Source: Streptomyces alboflavus (GTDB lineage: Bacteria > Actinomycetota > Actinomycetes > Streptomycetales > Streptomycetaceae). Taken from it: 64,000 nt of DNA. The position numbers were made by a program, and so were the translations under genes. A model generated the notes under the pieces. It was given only the letters and a program-made list of their open reading frames with translations, did not search any database and was not told where the DNA came from. Below, in pieces: positions 46,821 through 54,900 of the stretch. The DNA lies in NCBI RefSeq assembly GCF_000716675.1, contig NZ_JNXT01000022.1:177808-241807 (forward strand), read 5' to 3'. Each line of letters opens with the position of its first letter. Position 1 is the stretch's first letter.

Positions 46821-47339
46821 ATGAGCGACTCCTCCCCCGCGGCCCCCGCCGGCCCCCTCGTCATCGACATCTGGTGCGAGCTTCAGTGCCCCGACTGCCG
46901 CACCGCCCTGGACGACGTGAGCGCCCTGCGCGCCCGCTACGGCGACCGTGCCGAGCTGCGGCTTCGCCACTTCCCCCTGGAGAAGCACAAGCACTCCTTC
47001 GCCGCCGCGCAGGCCGCCGAGGAGGCCCTGGCGCAGGGCAAGGGCTGGGAGTACGTCGAGGCGGTCCTGGACCGGGTCGAGGACCTGGACCGCAAGGGTG
47101 AACCCCTCCTGGTCGAGGTGGCGCGGGAACTCGGTCTGGACGCCGAGGAGTTCGACACCGCGCTGGTCGACGGCCGGCACATCCTGATCGTCGACGCCGA
47201 CCAGGCCGAGGGCAAGGCGATCGGGGTCACGGGGACGCCGACGTACGTCGTGGGCGGGGAGCGTCTGGACGGCGGCAAGAGCCAGGACGGCCTGCGCGAG
47301 CGCGTCGAGGAGATCGCCGACCGCCTCCTCGCCGGATAG
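46821..47339 (+). CDS. DsbA-family thioredoxin-fold protein
   Basis: 172 residues. Active-site CPDC in IWCELQCPDCRTALDDVSAL, the helical insertion typical of DsbA/FrnE proteins (HSFAAAQAAEEALAQGKGWE), and the cis-Pro loop VTGTPTYVVGG. No signal peptide, so it is cytoplasmic, like FrnE-type dithiol oxidoreductases. ATG 46821 is the only sensible start. Confidence 0.88.
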   Translation: MSDSSPAAPAGPLVIDIWCELQCPDCRTALDDVSALRARYGDRAELRLRHFPLEKHKHSFAAAQAAEEALAQGKGWEYVEAVLDRVEDLDRKGEPLLVEVARELGLDAEEFDTALVDGRHILIVDADQAEGKAIGVTGTPTYVVGGERLDGGKSQDGLRERVEEIADRLLAG

Positions 47340-47371
47340 CGGCCGCCCGTCCCCGAGCAGCCGCACGCCCC

Positions 47372-48196
47372 CTAGAGCAACGGCTTGTACACGGAGTACG
47401 CCGTCGCCTCGTAACCCAGCGATTCGTACAGGCGCAGGGCCGAGGTGTTCCCGGCGAAGACGTTCAGGCCGACGCGGTCCTTGCCGGCCTCAAGGCACTG
47501 CCGTTCGGCGAGGAGCATCAGGGCGCGGCCGTACCCCCGGCCGCGGTGCTCGCCGCGGACCTCGACGTCGTACACGAAGATCTCGCTGCCGCGCTCCGCG
47601 ACCCACAGGGTGCCGACGACCTCGTCCGCGTGGACCAGGACGCTGAGCCGGGCCCCGGGGGTCGCGAGGCCGTCGGCCAGGGAGCTGTCCACGTCGGCGG
47701 CGGCCTTGGCGCGCGCCTGCGCCGCCGGTACGCCCCGGTCGATCCAGTCCTGCGCGTAGGCCTCCTTGGAGTGCGCGATCCAGGCCGCGTACTCCTCCTC
47801 CGTCATCGCGCGGGCCGTCGTACCCCCGGGCAGCTCGGGCGGGCTCAGGGGCAGGGTCTTGGCCATCTGGCGGCTGCGCTCCACATAGCCGAGCGCCGTC
47901 GCCAGGGCGAGGGCCCCGTGGGCGCCCGCGGGCACGGACGCCTCGATCCGGGTGCAGCCCCAGCCCCGCACGACCTCCTCGGCGGCGAGCGCCGCCACCG
48001 TGGCGCGGCCCCGCCCGCGGTCCGGGGCGTCGATGCGCAGGTCCAGGATCTCGGCGACGTCCGCCCCGAAGGCGGCGCTCGTGGCCAGCTTGATCCGGCC
48101 GACGGGGCGGCTGTTCACGCAGACGTCGTAGTCGCGTGACTTGGCGCCCTCGGAGCTCTCGTGGAGCGGCCCGGACGGCCGCAGGGTCGTGGTCAT
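47372..48196 (-). CDS. GNAT-family N-acetyltransferase (two GNAT-like halves)
   Basis: 274 residues. The C-terminal half is a complete GNAT domain with the acetyl-CoA loop VEVRGEHRGRGYGRALMLLA and VGLNVFAGNTSALRLYESLG. The N-terminal half has a second, weaker GNAT pattern (LRIDAPDRGRGRATVAALAA). Such tandem GNATs include mycothiol synthase-like enzymes, but the substrate cannot be told here. Start ATG 48196 preferred to 48232; neither has a good ribosome site. Confidence 0.85.
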   Translation of the reverse strand: MTTTLRPSGPLHESSEGAKSRDYDVCVNSRPVGRIKLATSAAFGADVAEILDLRIDAPDRGRGRATVAALAAEEVVRGWGCTRIEASVPAGAHGALALATALGYVERSRQMAKTLPLSPPELPGGTTARAMTEEEYAAWIAHSKEAYAQDWIDRGVPAAQARAKAAADVDSSLADGLATPGARLSVLVHADEVVGTLWVAERGSEIFVYDVEVRGEHRGRGYGRALMLLAERQCLEAGKDRVGLNVFAGNTSALRLYESLGYEATAYSVYKPLL

Positions 48197-48290
48197 CACG
48201 GGAGTTGTACCCACTGAGCGCCCCCGCGTCATCCGGATTTACGCCCCGCGCGCTCCGCGCCGTCCGCCCCCGCCCGGGACCACTCGTCCC

Positions 48291-49112
48291 CTACGGGTCG
48301 AGGTCGTCGCCCGCGCGCTCGTCGAAGACCCGCATCGCCTTGGCCGTCACCGGGCCCGGCGCACCCGGGAGTTGACGGTCGTCGACGCGGTGCGCACCCT
48401 GCACGTCGCGCAGCGTCGAGGTCAGGAAGACCTCGTCGGCGCGGTCAAGGACGTCGAGCGGAAGATCGGTCTCGTGGGCGCCGGTCCACTCCACGGCCAG
48501 CGCGCGCGTGATCCCGGCGAGGCACCCGGAGGACACCGGCGGCGTGTGGATCTCGCCGTCGAGCACGACGAAGACGTTCGACCCGGTGCCCTCGCACAGC
48601 TGCCCCACCGTGTTGGCGAACAGCGCCTCGGTAGCGCCCTGTTCGGTGGCGCGGGCGAGGGCGACGACGTTCTCCGCGTACGAGGTGGTCTTCAGGCCGG
48701 TCAGGGCGCCGCGTTCGTTGCGGGTCCAGGGGACGGTGATCACGGCGGTGGAGTCGGGGCGGCGGGCGGCCTCGCCGAGGGCGACGACGAGCGTGGGGCC
48801 CTGGTCGCCGCGGTCGGAGCCGAGCGGCGAGAGGCCTCCGGTGTACGTGATCCGCATCCGCCCGAGGGCCATCGGGTTGGCGTCGAGGACGGCGGCGCAG
48901 GCGCGGCGCACCTCGTCCAGGTCCGGCTCGGGCAGACCGAGGCCGCGCGCGGAGCGGGCGAGCCGGTCCAGGTGGCGGGTCAGCGCGAACGGCCGCCCGG
49001 CGACCGCCTTCACGGTCTCGAAGACGCCGTCGCCGACGGTCAGGCCGTGGTCGAGCACGGAGACCCGCGCGGAGTCGAGGTCCTGCAGGCCGCCGTTGAG
49101 CCAAATCTTCAC
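48291..49112 (-). CDS. pabC: Aminodeoxychorismate lyase (class IV PLP aminotransferase fold)
   Basis: 273 residues. Converts 4-amino-4-deoxychorismate to p-aminobenzoate for folate. Fold-type IV features: VLDHGLTVGDGVFETVKAVA, catalytic Lys in TGLKTTSYAENVVALARATE, and GQLCEGTGSNVFVVLDGEIH, then LAGITRALAVE. Its ATG overlaps the pabB stop (ATGA), so the assignment as PabC rather than a branched-chain or D-amino-acid transaminase is strongly favoured by context. Confidence 0.92.
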   Translation of the reverse strand: MKIWLNGGLQDLDSARVSVLDHGLTVGDGVFETVKAVAGRPFALTRHLDRLARSARGLGLPEPDLDEVRRACAAVLDANPMALGRMRITYTGGLSPLGSDRGDQGPTLVVALGEAARRPDSTAVITVPWTRNERGALTGLKTTSYAENVVALARATEQGATEALFANTVGQLCEGTGSNVFVVLDGEIHTPPVSSGCLAGITRALAVEWTGAHETDLPLDVLDRADEVFLTSTLRDVQGAHRVDDRQLPGAPGPVTAKAMRVFDERAGDDLDP

Positions 49113-50269
49113 TGCGTCTCACCTTGCGATGTCGTTCCGTGTGCCCCGTCCTGCCCGCTTGCCCGGCCGGGGGTCCGGGGGCCGCCCCCCGGAGAAGCAC
49201 AGTACGAGGGGGACCCTTCACCGGGTGCGTACGTGCCCGAGTCACTGAGTGCGTACGTGCCCGAGGCTACCTTCAGGAGCCGTTCGGCCTTCAGCTCCGT
49301 CTCGCGCCACTCGCCCTCGGGGTCCGAGCCCCAGGTGATCCCCGCCCCCGTGCCGAACCGCAGCACGCCTTCGCTCCGGTCGATCCAGAACGTCCGGATG
49401 CCGACGGCCAGCTCACCGGTGCCCCGGTCCGCGTCGACCCAGCCGATGCCGCCGCAGTAGGGGCCGCGCGGCGCCGTCTCCAGGGCGTCGATGATGCGCA
49501 GGGCGCTGGACTTGGGGGCGCCGGTGACGGAGCCGGGCGGGAAGGTGGCCGCGAGCAGGCCGGGCCAGCCCACGTCGGGGCGCAGTTCGCCGCGGACAGT
49601 GGAGACGAGGTGGACGAGGCCCGGGTGCTTCTCGACGACGCACAGCTCCGGGACGGTCACCGCGCCGGTCTCGCAGACCCGGCCCAGGTCGTTGCGGACC
49701 AGGTCGACGATCATGACGTTCTCGGCGTAGTCCTTCTCCAGGAGGTCCGCCTCCGTGCGCCCGGTGCCCTTGATGGGCCCCGACTCGACGACGCGGCCCG
49801 CGCGGCGCAGGAACAGCTCGGGCGAGGCGGTCGCGATCTCCACGCCGTGACCGGGCAGGCGGATCGTTCCGGCGTACGGAGCGGGGTTCCCGCGCGCGAG
49901 CAGCGCCGTGAGGGCGTCCACGTCGGCGCCCTCGGCGACCGGCGCGGACAGCACGCGGCAGAGGTTCGCCTGGTACACATCCCCGGCCGCGATGTGCTCG
50001 CGGACACGGCGCACGCCTTCCGTGTACGCGGTGCGGTCGAGCGACGACGTCCAGTCACCGGCGGCCGGGCCGCGCCAGGCGCCAGGAACCGGCGCGGGGA
50101 CGGGTTCTTCGCGCACCCGCCCGAAGCGCGCGCACACCAGACGGCCCTCGAAGTCCGCGGACACCGCCCAGAAGCCGGAGCTGTCCAGGGCGGAAGGGTC
50201 GCTGGTCACGTCCCGGAGATCGGTCGCGACGAGGCCGCCGAAGCGCGCCAGAGGAGACAGGTCGTGCAC
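49109..50269 (-). CDS. pabB: Aminodeoxychorismate synthase component I
   Basis: 386 residues from GTG 50269 (VHDLSPLARFGGLVATDLRD). Chorismate-binding enzyme family: AAGDVYQANLCRVLSAPV, SPELFLRRAGRVVESGPIKG, TRTEADLLEKDYAENVMIVD-type core, DLVRNDLGRVCETGAV and TFPPGSVTGAPKSSALRIID. The PIKGT signature (rather than the PIAGT of anthranilate synthases) agrees with PabB. The last 45 residues are a disordered tail that overlaps pabC by four bases. Confidence 0.92.
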   Translation of the reverse strand: MHDLSPLARFGGLVATDLRDVTSDPSALDSSGFWAVSADFEGRLVCARFGRVREEPVPAPVPGAWRGPAAGDWTSSLDRTAYTEGVRRVREHIAAGDVYQANLCRVLSAPVAEGADVDALTALLARGNPAPYAGTIRLPGHGVEIATASPELFLRRAGRVVESGPIKGTGRTEADLLEKDYAENVMIVDLVRNDLGRVCETGAVTVPELCVVEKHPGLVHLVSTVRGELRPDVGWPGLLAATFPPGSVTGAPKSSALRIIDALETAPRGPYCGGIGWVDADRGTGELAVGIRTFWIDRSEGVLRFGTGAGITWGSDPEGEWRETELKAERLLKVASGTYALSDSGTYAPGEGSPSYCASPGGGPRTPGRASGQDGAHGTTSQGETQ

Positions 50270-50354
50270 GGCTGCGAGTCTATGGCCGGTGTCCCGAGCG
50301 CGCCCCGGGCCCCGGCGAGGAGGTGACCAGCGCAGCACGCTGCGCAAACGCGTT

Positions 50355-50383
50355 TTTGTACTGGCCCAGGAATCCGCTAGAGT
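50355..50383 (+). promoter_or_regulatory. Promoter of the tRNA cluster
   Basis: TTTGTA (50355-50360), a 17-nt spacer and TAGAGT (50378-50383) lie 43 nt before the first tRNA, on its strand. Predicted housekeeping-type promoter. Confidence 0.6.
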
Positions 50384-50425
50384 TCAACACGTCGCCGGGA
50401 CGCGGAAGCGGACCGGGAAAGACAA

Positions 50426-50498
50426 GCGGACGTAGCTCAGTTGGTAGAGCGCAACCTTGCCAAGGTTGAGGTCGCCAGTTCGAACCTGGTCGTCCGCT
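50426..50498 (+). tRNA. tRNA-Gly(GCC)
   Basis: 73-nt cloverleaf: acceptor GCGGACG/CGTCCGC, discriminator T, anticodon stem CAACC/GGTTG with loop TTGCCAA. First of five tRNAs, no encoded CCA. Confidence 0.97.
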
Positions 50499-50540
50499 CG
50501 CAGGAACCGCGGGGGATCTTCCCGAACCCCCGTAACTCCT

Positions 50541-50611
50541 GGTGGAGTGGCCGAGAGGCGAGGCAACGGCCTGCAAAGCCGTCTACACGGGTTCAAATCC
50601 CGTCTCCACCT
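50541..50611 (+). tRNA. tRNA-Cys(GCA)
   Basis: 71-nt cloverleaf: acceptor GGTGGAG/CTCCACC, discriminator T, anticodon stem ACGGC/GCCGT with loop CTGCAAA. No encoded CCA. Confidence 0.96.
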
Positions 50612-50615
50612 CCAA

Positions 50616-50687
50616 GGACGATTAGCTCAGCGGGAGAGCGCTTCCCTGACACGGAAGAGGTCACTGGTTCAATCCCAGTATCGTCCA
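50616..50687 (+). tRNA. tRNA-Val(GAC), copy 1
   Basis: 72 nt: acceptor GGACGAT/ATCGTCC, discriminator A, anticodon stem CTTCC/GGAAG with loop CTGACAC. Begins four bases after tRNA-Cys. Differs from copies 2 and 3 only in the acceptor stem. Confidence 0.97.
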
Positions 50688-50732
50688 CTGGAATCTCTGA
50701 TCATGGACTTTTGATCATGCAGAGGTTTCCCC

Positions 50733-50804
50733 GCGCGATTAGCTCAGCGGGAGAGCGCTTCCCTGACACGGAAGAGGTCACTGGTTCAATCCCAGTATCG
50801 CGCA
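50733..50804 (+). tRNA. tRNA-Val(GAC), copy 2
   Basis: 72 nt: acceptor GCGCGAT/ATCGCGC, discriminator A, anticodon GAC, otherwise the body of copy 1. No encoded CCA. Confidence 0.96.
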
Positions 50805-50845
50805 CGCAGTACGCCCCACCAGCTTCTGCATCTGCAGGTTGACCT

Positions 50846-50917
50846 GCGCGATTAGCTCAGCGGGAGAGCGCTTCCCTGACACGGAAGAGGTCACTGGTTC
50901 AATCCCAGTATCGCGCA
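50846..50917 (+). tRNA. tRNA-Val(GAC), copy 3
   Basis: 72 nt, same sequence as copy 2. The discriminator A is followed by CCA at 50918-50920, which may be an encoded 3' end or chance. Confidence 0.96.
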
Positions 50918-50925
50918 CCAGCTCC

Positions 50926-50963
50926 ACGAAGCCCCCGGCCGTCTCCACGGCCGGGGGCTTCGT
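50926..50963. terminator. Terminator of tRNA cluster
   Basis: 17-bp perfect stem (50926-50942 with 50947-50963) and loop CTCC, nine bases after the last tRNA; also downstream of the convergent zinc-ribbon gene, so it can serve both. Confidence 0.85.
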
Positions 50964-50989
50964 CGTGTGCGCTCCGGAGAAGCAGGTCC

Positions 50990-51277
50990 TCAGGAGGAGA
51001 AGAGCATGTGCCCGAAGCTCTTGTGCCGCTTGTGACCGTGGTGGCCGTGGTGACTGCCGTGCGGCGCGCCCCACGCGGGCGCGGGCGCCGCGGGATACGC
51101 CGGGGCCGCCGGTGGGGCCTGCGGGGGCTGGTGACCGCTCCACTGGCTCTCGAGCCGGGTCAGCGCCTCGAGCTCGCCGTAGTCGAGGAATATCCCGCGG
51201 CAACCGCTGCACTGCTCGATCTGGACGCCATTGCGGTTGTACGTGTGCATCGGTGCGTGGCACTTGGGACACTGCAT
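50990..51277 (-). CDS. TFIIB-type zinc-ribbon protein with His-rich tail
   Basis: 95 residues. N-terminal zinc ribbon MQCPKCHAPMHTYNRNG with second Cys pair QCSGCRGIFLDYGELEAL, the zf-TFIIB family pattern. A Pro/Ala linker leads to a His/Lys/Gly-rich end (HHGHHGHKRHKSFGHML) that may also bind metal. Function unknown; likely nucleic-acid or metal binding. Confidence 0.85.
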   Translation of the reverse strand: MQCPKCHAPMHTYNRNGVQIEQCSGCRGIFLDYGELEALTRLESQWSGHQPPQAPPAAPAYPAAPAPAWGAPHGSHHGHHGHKRHKSFGHMLFSS

Positions 51278-51346
51278 GGTCGGCTCAACTCCTCGCCGGT
51301 CGCGACTGCTTCGCCGGATGTCTGCCCGGCTGTGGTGCAGTGCACC

Positions 51347-52291
51347 CTACTTCGCGCAGGTCGGCGCCAAGTCGGGCGGGACGGCGGCCATCCGGCGGCA
51401 GGCGTCCACCAGGGTCTCCTCGACCTCGTCGAGGGCCCGCTCCCCCGCCACCGCCTTGGCGATCGCCAGCGCCGCCGTCTGCACGGTCAGCGCCCGCGCC
51501 GGGACGTCGAGGGCGGGCCAGGGGTCCGCGCCGTCGGCGGGCACGGCGGGGCCGCCCGCCGCGCGGTAGGCGTTCAGGAACGACGTCCACTCCTCAGGGA
51601 GCAGCAGCCCGCAGGCGTACCAGGCCGCGGGGCGGGCCAGGTCCCAGGCCGGGTTGCCGGTGCCCAGGTCGTCGATGTCGATGAGCAGCCAGCGGCCCTC
51701 GGGAGCCCGGACGAGCTGGCCCAGGTGCAGATCGCCGTGGCACAGGTGCGCCGGGCCCGGGTAGGGGGCCTCGTCGCGGGCCCAGGGTGGCAGGACCGCC
51801 CACGCCCGCTCCACCGGGGACGCGGCCGGGTGCGGGGCGGCGGCGCGCATCCGGGCCACGGCGCGGGCCGCCTTCTCGGGGCCGCGCATCGGCGGGAGCG
51901 CGGCCTGGAACCGGGTGGGCGGGGTGCGGTGCAGGCGGGCCAGGAGGGCGGCCACCGCCTCCCAGGGGGCCGCGTCCGGGTCGTCGCGGTCCACCGGGGT
52001 GCCGTGCGGCCAGAGGGTGACCAGGCGGTCGTGGAGGCGGTCGGGCCGCGGGGACAGCGGGGCGAGGAGGGTGTCGGCGAGGTCGGGGTGGGCGGCCGCG
52101 GCGAGCCGGGCGGTCAGGGTGGGTTCGGGGGTGCCGGGGGCGTGCGCCTTCGCCACGACCTGGGCGTGCCGGACGACGGTGGCGTCCGGGCGGTCGGCGA
52201 GGACGCCGTGCGGGTCGCTGCAGGCGCAGTCGTCGCTGTGGCGGGCCCTGAGTCTGGCCTGGGCGGTCAGGGCGGGCAGCAGGGCGGTCAC
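51347..52291 (-). CDS. Aminoglycoside phosphotransferase (APH)-fold kinase
   Basis: 314 residues from GTG 52291. The catalytic loop AHLCHGDLHLGQLVRAPEG and the metal-binding IDIDDLGTGNPAWDLARPA are intact. An ATP-binding Lys is plausible in VVAKAHAPG. The APH family phosphorylates many small hydroxyl substrates besides aminoglycosides; nothing here indicates resistance. Separated from the upstream small gene by a terminator. Confidence 0.85.
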   Translation of the reverse strand: MTALLPALTAQARLRARHSDDCACSDPHGVLADRPDATVVRHAQVVAKAHAPGTPEPTLTARLAAAAHPDLADTLLAPLSPRPDRLHDRLVTLWPHGTPVDRDDPDAAPWEAVAALLARLHRTPPTRFQAALPPMRGPEKAARAVARMRAAAPHPAASPVERAWAVLPPWARDEAPYPGPAHLCHGDLHLGQLVRAPEGRWLLIDIDDLGTGNPAWDLARPAAWYACGLLLPEEWTSFLNAYRAAGGPAVPADGADPWPALDVPARALTVQTAALAIAKAVAGERALDEVEETLVDACRRMAAVPPDLAPTCAK

Positions 52292-52388
52292 GGGTCCCCC
52301 GGGGTGTGGCTGTACGTCTCGCGTGAGAGTACGGGACTGTGGCGGCGTGGACGGCCCGGCGGCAGCCGGAAAAGAATCCGGAAAAGAA

Positions 52389-52422
52389 ACAGCCCGCGCA
52401 GCTCCCCAGCTGCGCGGGCTGT
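52389..52422 (-). terminator. Terminator of the 67-aa gene
   Basis: 15-bp perfect stem ACAGCCCGCGCAGCT (52389-52403) with its complement (52408-52422), loop CCCC. On the minus strand it is followed by a T-rich tail TTTCTTTTCC, the best-formed intrinsic terminator of the region. Confidence 0.85.
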
Positions 52423-52508
52423 CGTGCCGTCCGCCGCACCCCCGTCCCCACGGGGTTTCATGGCCGGATGTCCCCGCCCGGACCGCTCTTCCGGGCCTGG
52501 GGCGCCGC

Positions 52509-52712
52509 TCAGCGCCCCAGCATCACGCCCACGGACGACGCTTGTGTGACCACTGCCTCCCAGCCGCCGAAGGCGACCGTGAGCAGGGCTGCCAGGGGGA
52601 GGACCATGAGCGTGGCCACCAGCGGGTGGCGCGTTCCTGAAGGCCGCACGCCCAAGCTGGAGAGCTTCCGCCCCTGAGTGCGGATCATCGTCCGCGGCGC
52701 GGTGTCAGCCAT
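52509..52712 (-). CDS. Small membrane protein, unknown
   Basis: 67 residues (MADTAPRTMIRTQGRKLSSL) with one central hydrophobic segment (HPLVATLMVLPLAALLTVAF) and a short C-terminal part. A T-rich terminator follows directly, supporting an independent short transcript. No family recognised. Confidence 0.65.
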   Translation of the reverse strand: MADTAPRTMIRTQGRKLSSLGVRPSGTRHPLVATLMVLPLAALLTVAFGGWEAVVTQASSVGVMLGR

Positions 52713-52944
52713 GGTTCTCTCCCTTCCTGACCTTGGTGGTTCTGTTGTTGTCCTGCTGGTGTTTCCGGTGGTGAAGCTGGCAGCGGCGGGTGTCTGACCT
52801 CGGGGGACGAGTGCTGCACCCGCCGCTTGACCTCAAATCTAGGTCCAGCGGGAGCGTCGGGCGTCATGCCCTCGTACCGATTGGCTGGCCTCCCCGAGGA
52901 TGACCGGTCGTCACACAAGTACTCCCGTGGGTGGAGACGGGGAC

Positions 52945-53211
52945 CTAGGACTCAGGGTCTTCCCGGAGGGGGCGTCCGGAAAGCTCGGAGCTGTCCTCCC
53001 TCGGGACGGGCTGTTCCACGAGGGCCAGGACGCGGGTCGCCATGAAGCGGGCCGTGCGGACCACAGAGCCACTGCGAGTGACTTCGCTCACTTCCACCAC
53101 TCCCCTGCGGACGGCCGTCTCGACCCGGCGGCCCGCCCGGCTCGCCACCACTTCGTACGTACGCGTCGTGTCGCCGGCGTCCACCACTATCTCCACGCGG
53201 TCACCCTTCAC
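52945..53211 (-). CDS. Small conserved-looking protein, unknown
   Basis: 88 residues with alternating charged and hydrophobic stretches suggesting a small beta-rich domain (DRVEIVVDAGDTTRTYEVVA, VVEVSEVTRSGSVVRTARFM), followed by a Pro/Glu/Arg tail. Divergent from the Ser/Thr kinase gene. No motif recognised. Confidence 0.65.
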   Translation of the reverse strand: MKGDRVEIVVDAGDTTRTYEVVASRAGRRVETAVRRGVVEVSEVTRSGSVVRTARFMATRVLALVEQPVPREDSSELSGRPLREDPES

Positions 53212-53407
53212 GCGATCAATCCCCCTTCAGCGACGGCTGGTTGGGCGGTCGGGCGGCGGCGAGTGCCCGGTGCGCCGCGTCACCTGACCACTTTTCAAGT
53301 TTCCCACCCGGCACTGACAATCGGTCGGCCCGCGAGGGCGCGGCCTCTGCACGTGCCCGGCCGCGGAAACGTAAGCTGTGGCTCGTCAGACGGACCGGGC
53401 AGCGGGG

Positions 53408-54826
53408 ATGAACATGGCGATGATGCGCCTGAGGCGCGAGGACCCGCGTGTCGTCGGCTCGTTCAGGCTGCACAGGCGGCTGGGTGCCGGCGGGATGGGC
53501 GTGGTCTATCTGGGCTCCGACCGCCGTGGCCAGCGCGTCGCCCTGAAGGTCATCCGGCCGGATCTGGCGGAGGATCAGGAGTTCCGGTCCCGCTTCGCCC
53601 GCGAGGTCTCGGCCGCCCGGCGCATCCGCGGCGGCTGCACCGCCCGGCTCGTCGCCGCCGACCTGGAGGCCGACCGCCCCTGGTTCGCGACGCAGTACGT
53701 CCCCGGGCCCTCGCTGCACGACAAGGTCGCCGCCGAGGGTCCGCTGGCCGCGGCCGAGGTCGCCGTCGTCGGCTCCGCGCTCTCCGAGGGGCTCGTCGCC
53801 GTGCACGAGGCCGGTGTCGTGCACCGGGACCTCAAGCCGTCCAACATCCTGCTGTCCCCCAAGGGGCCGCGGATCATCGACTTCGGGATCGCCTGGGCGA
53901 CGGGCGCCTCGACCCTGACCCACGTCGGCACGGCCGTCGGCTCGCCCGGCTTCCTTGCCCCCGAGCAGGTGCGCGGCGCCGCCGTCACGCCCGCCACCGA
54001 CGTGTTCGCGCTCGGCGCCACGCTGGCGTACGCGTCGATGGCCGACTCGCCCTTCGGGCACGGCAGTTCCGAAGTGATGCTGTACCGCGTCGTGCACGAG
54101 GAGGCGCAGCTCCAGGGGGTGCCGGACGCGCTCGCTCCGCTGCTGCGGGCCTGTCTCGCCAAGGACCCGGAGGAACGTCCCAGCACGCTCCAACTCTCGC
54201 TGCGGCTCAAGGAGATCGCGGCCCGTGAGGCGCAGGGCCTCAGCGATGTGCGGCCGCCCGCGCCGCGTCAGGACCAGGACCGGCCGACGCTCACCGACAC
54301 GTACGGCGGTGTCGACACGGAGCACGGGGAGTTCGGGACCGGTTCCTCGCGCCCCGGCGCCCCGCGCACCGGGGGCTCGCGGACCGGCGGGTCCCGCACG
54401 GGTGGGCCCCGCACGGGCGACCCGCGCACCGGCGGCTCGCGGGCCGGCGGATCCCGTACGGGCGGCTCCCGCACCGGCGGTCCGCAGTCCGGCTCGCGGC
54501 CCTCGGCCCCGCGTGACACCTCGCGTCCGGGGGGTCGGCCCGGTCCCCGCAGCGGCACCGGGCGGAAGGGGCCCAACGGCACGGGCACGAGGCTGCGGCC
54601 CGCCAATCCCCGACTGCTTCGGCAGCGGCTCTTCGTCTTCGTCGTCGTGACGCTGCTGGTCGCCCTGGGGATCGCCGCGGCGCAGGGGTGCCAAGGGCCC
54701 GCGCGCGGGCTCGGCGCCGAGCGTGACGGGCGCGGCGGTGTGAGCGCCGTCGCCGTAACGGAACAAGGGCACGAGCAGCTGGACGGAGCCGCGCGGAACC
54801 GGACCGCGGCCGGGCCGCGGGGCTGA
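53408..54826 (+). CDS. Ser/Thr protein kinase, single-pass (PknB-like Hanks type)
   Basis: 472 residues. Kinase domain about 15-275: glycine loop LGAGGMGVVYLGSD, Lys47 in VALKVIRP, catalytic loop VVHRDLKPSNIL (Asp141), IIDFGIAW, and the APE-like LAPEQVRGAAVTPATDVFAL. Then a disordered basic linker (about 315-395) with a roughly 15-bp repeat coding RTGGS-type units, one membrane helix (LFVFVVVTLLVALGIAA) and a short external tail without PASTA domains. Start could be ATG 53408 or 53414. Probably an envelope-sensing kinase; input signal unknown. Confidence 0.9.
   Translation: MNMAMMRLRREDPRVVGSFRLHRRLGAGGMGVVYLGSDRRGQRVALKVIRPDLAEDQEFRSRFAREVSAARRIRGGCTARLVAADLEADRPWFATQYVPGPSLHDKVAAEGPLAAAEVAVVGSALSEGLVAVHEAGVVHRDLKPSNILLSPKGPRIIDFGIAWATGASTLTHVGTAVGSPGFLAPEQVRGAAVTPATDVFALGATLAYASMADSPFGHGSSEVMLYRVVHEEAQLQGVPDALAPLLRACLAKDPEERPSTLQLSLRLKEIAAREAQGLSDVRPPAPRQDQDRPTLTDTYGGVDTEHGEFGTGSSRPGAPRTGGSRTGGSRTGGPRTGDPRTGGSRAGGSRTGGSRTGGPQSGSRPSAPRDTSRPGGRPGPRSGTGRKGPNGTGTRLRPANPRLLRQRLFVFVVVTLLVALGIAAAQGCQGPARGLGAERDGRGGVSAVAVTEQGHEQLDGAARNRTAAGPRG
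54340..54485 (+). repeat. In-frame repeat tract of the Ser/Thr kinase linker
   Basis: About nine imperfect 15-bp units encode variants of Arg-Thr/Ala-Gly-Gly-Ser/Pro. Period is a multiple of three, so copy-number change keeps the frame. Expected to form a flexible, positively charged juxtamembrane linker. Confidence 0.8.
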
Positions 54827-54900
54827 CCTGGCCGGGAGGACCGCGAGGCGGCCTCCCTGACTCAAGCCTCTGACTCAAGCCCCTTGCTCAGGCCCCTCGC

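Noticed and set aside
51347..52291. Aminoglycoside resistance gene
   Set aside because: Only the APH fold is supported; the family has many other substrates and there is no resistance context.
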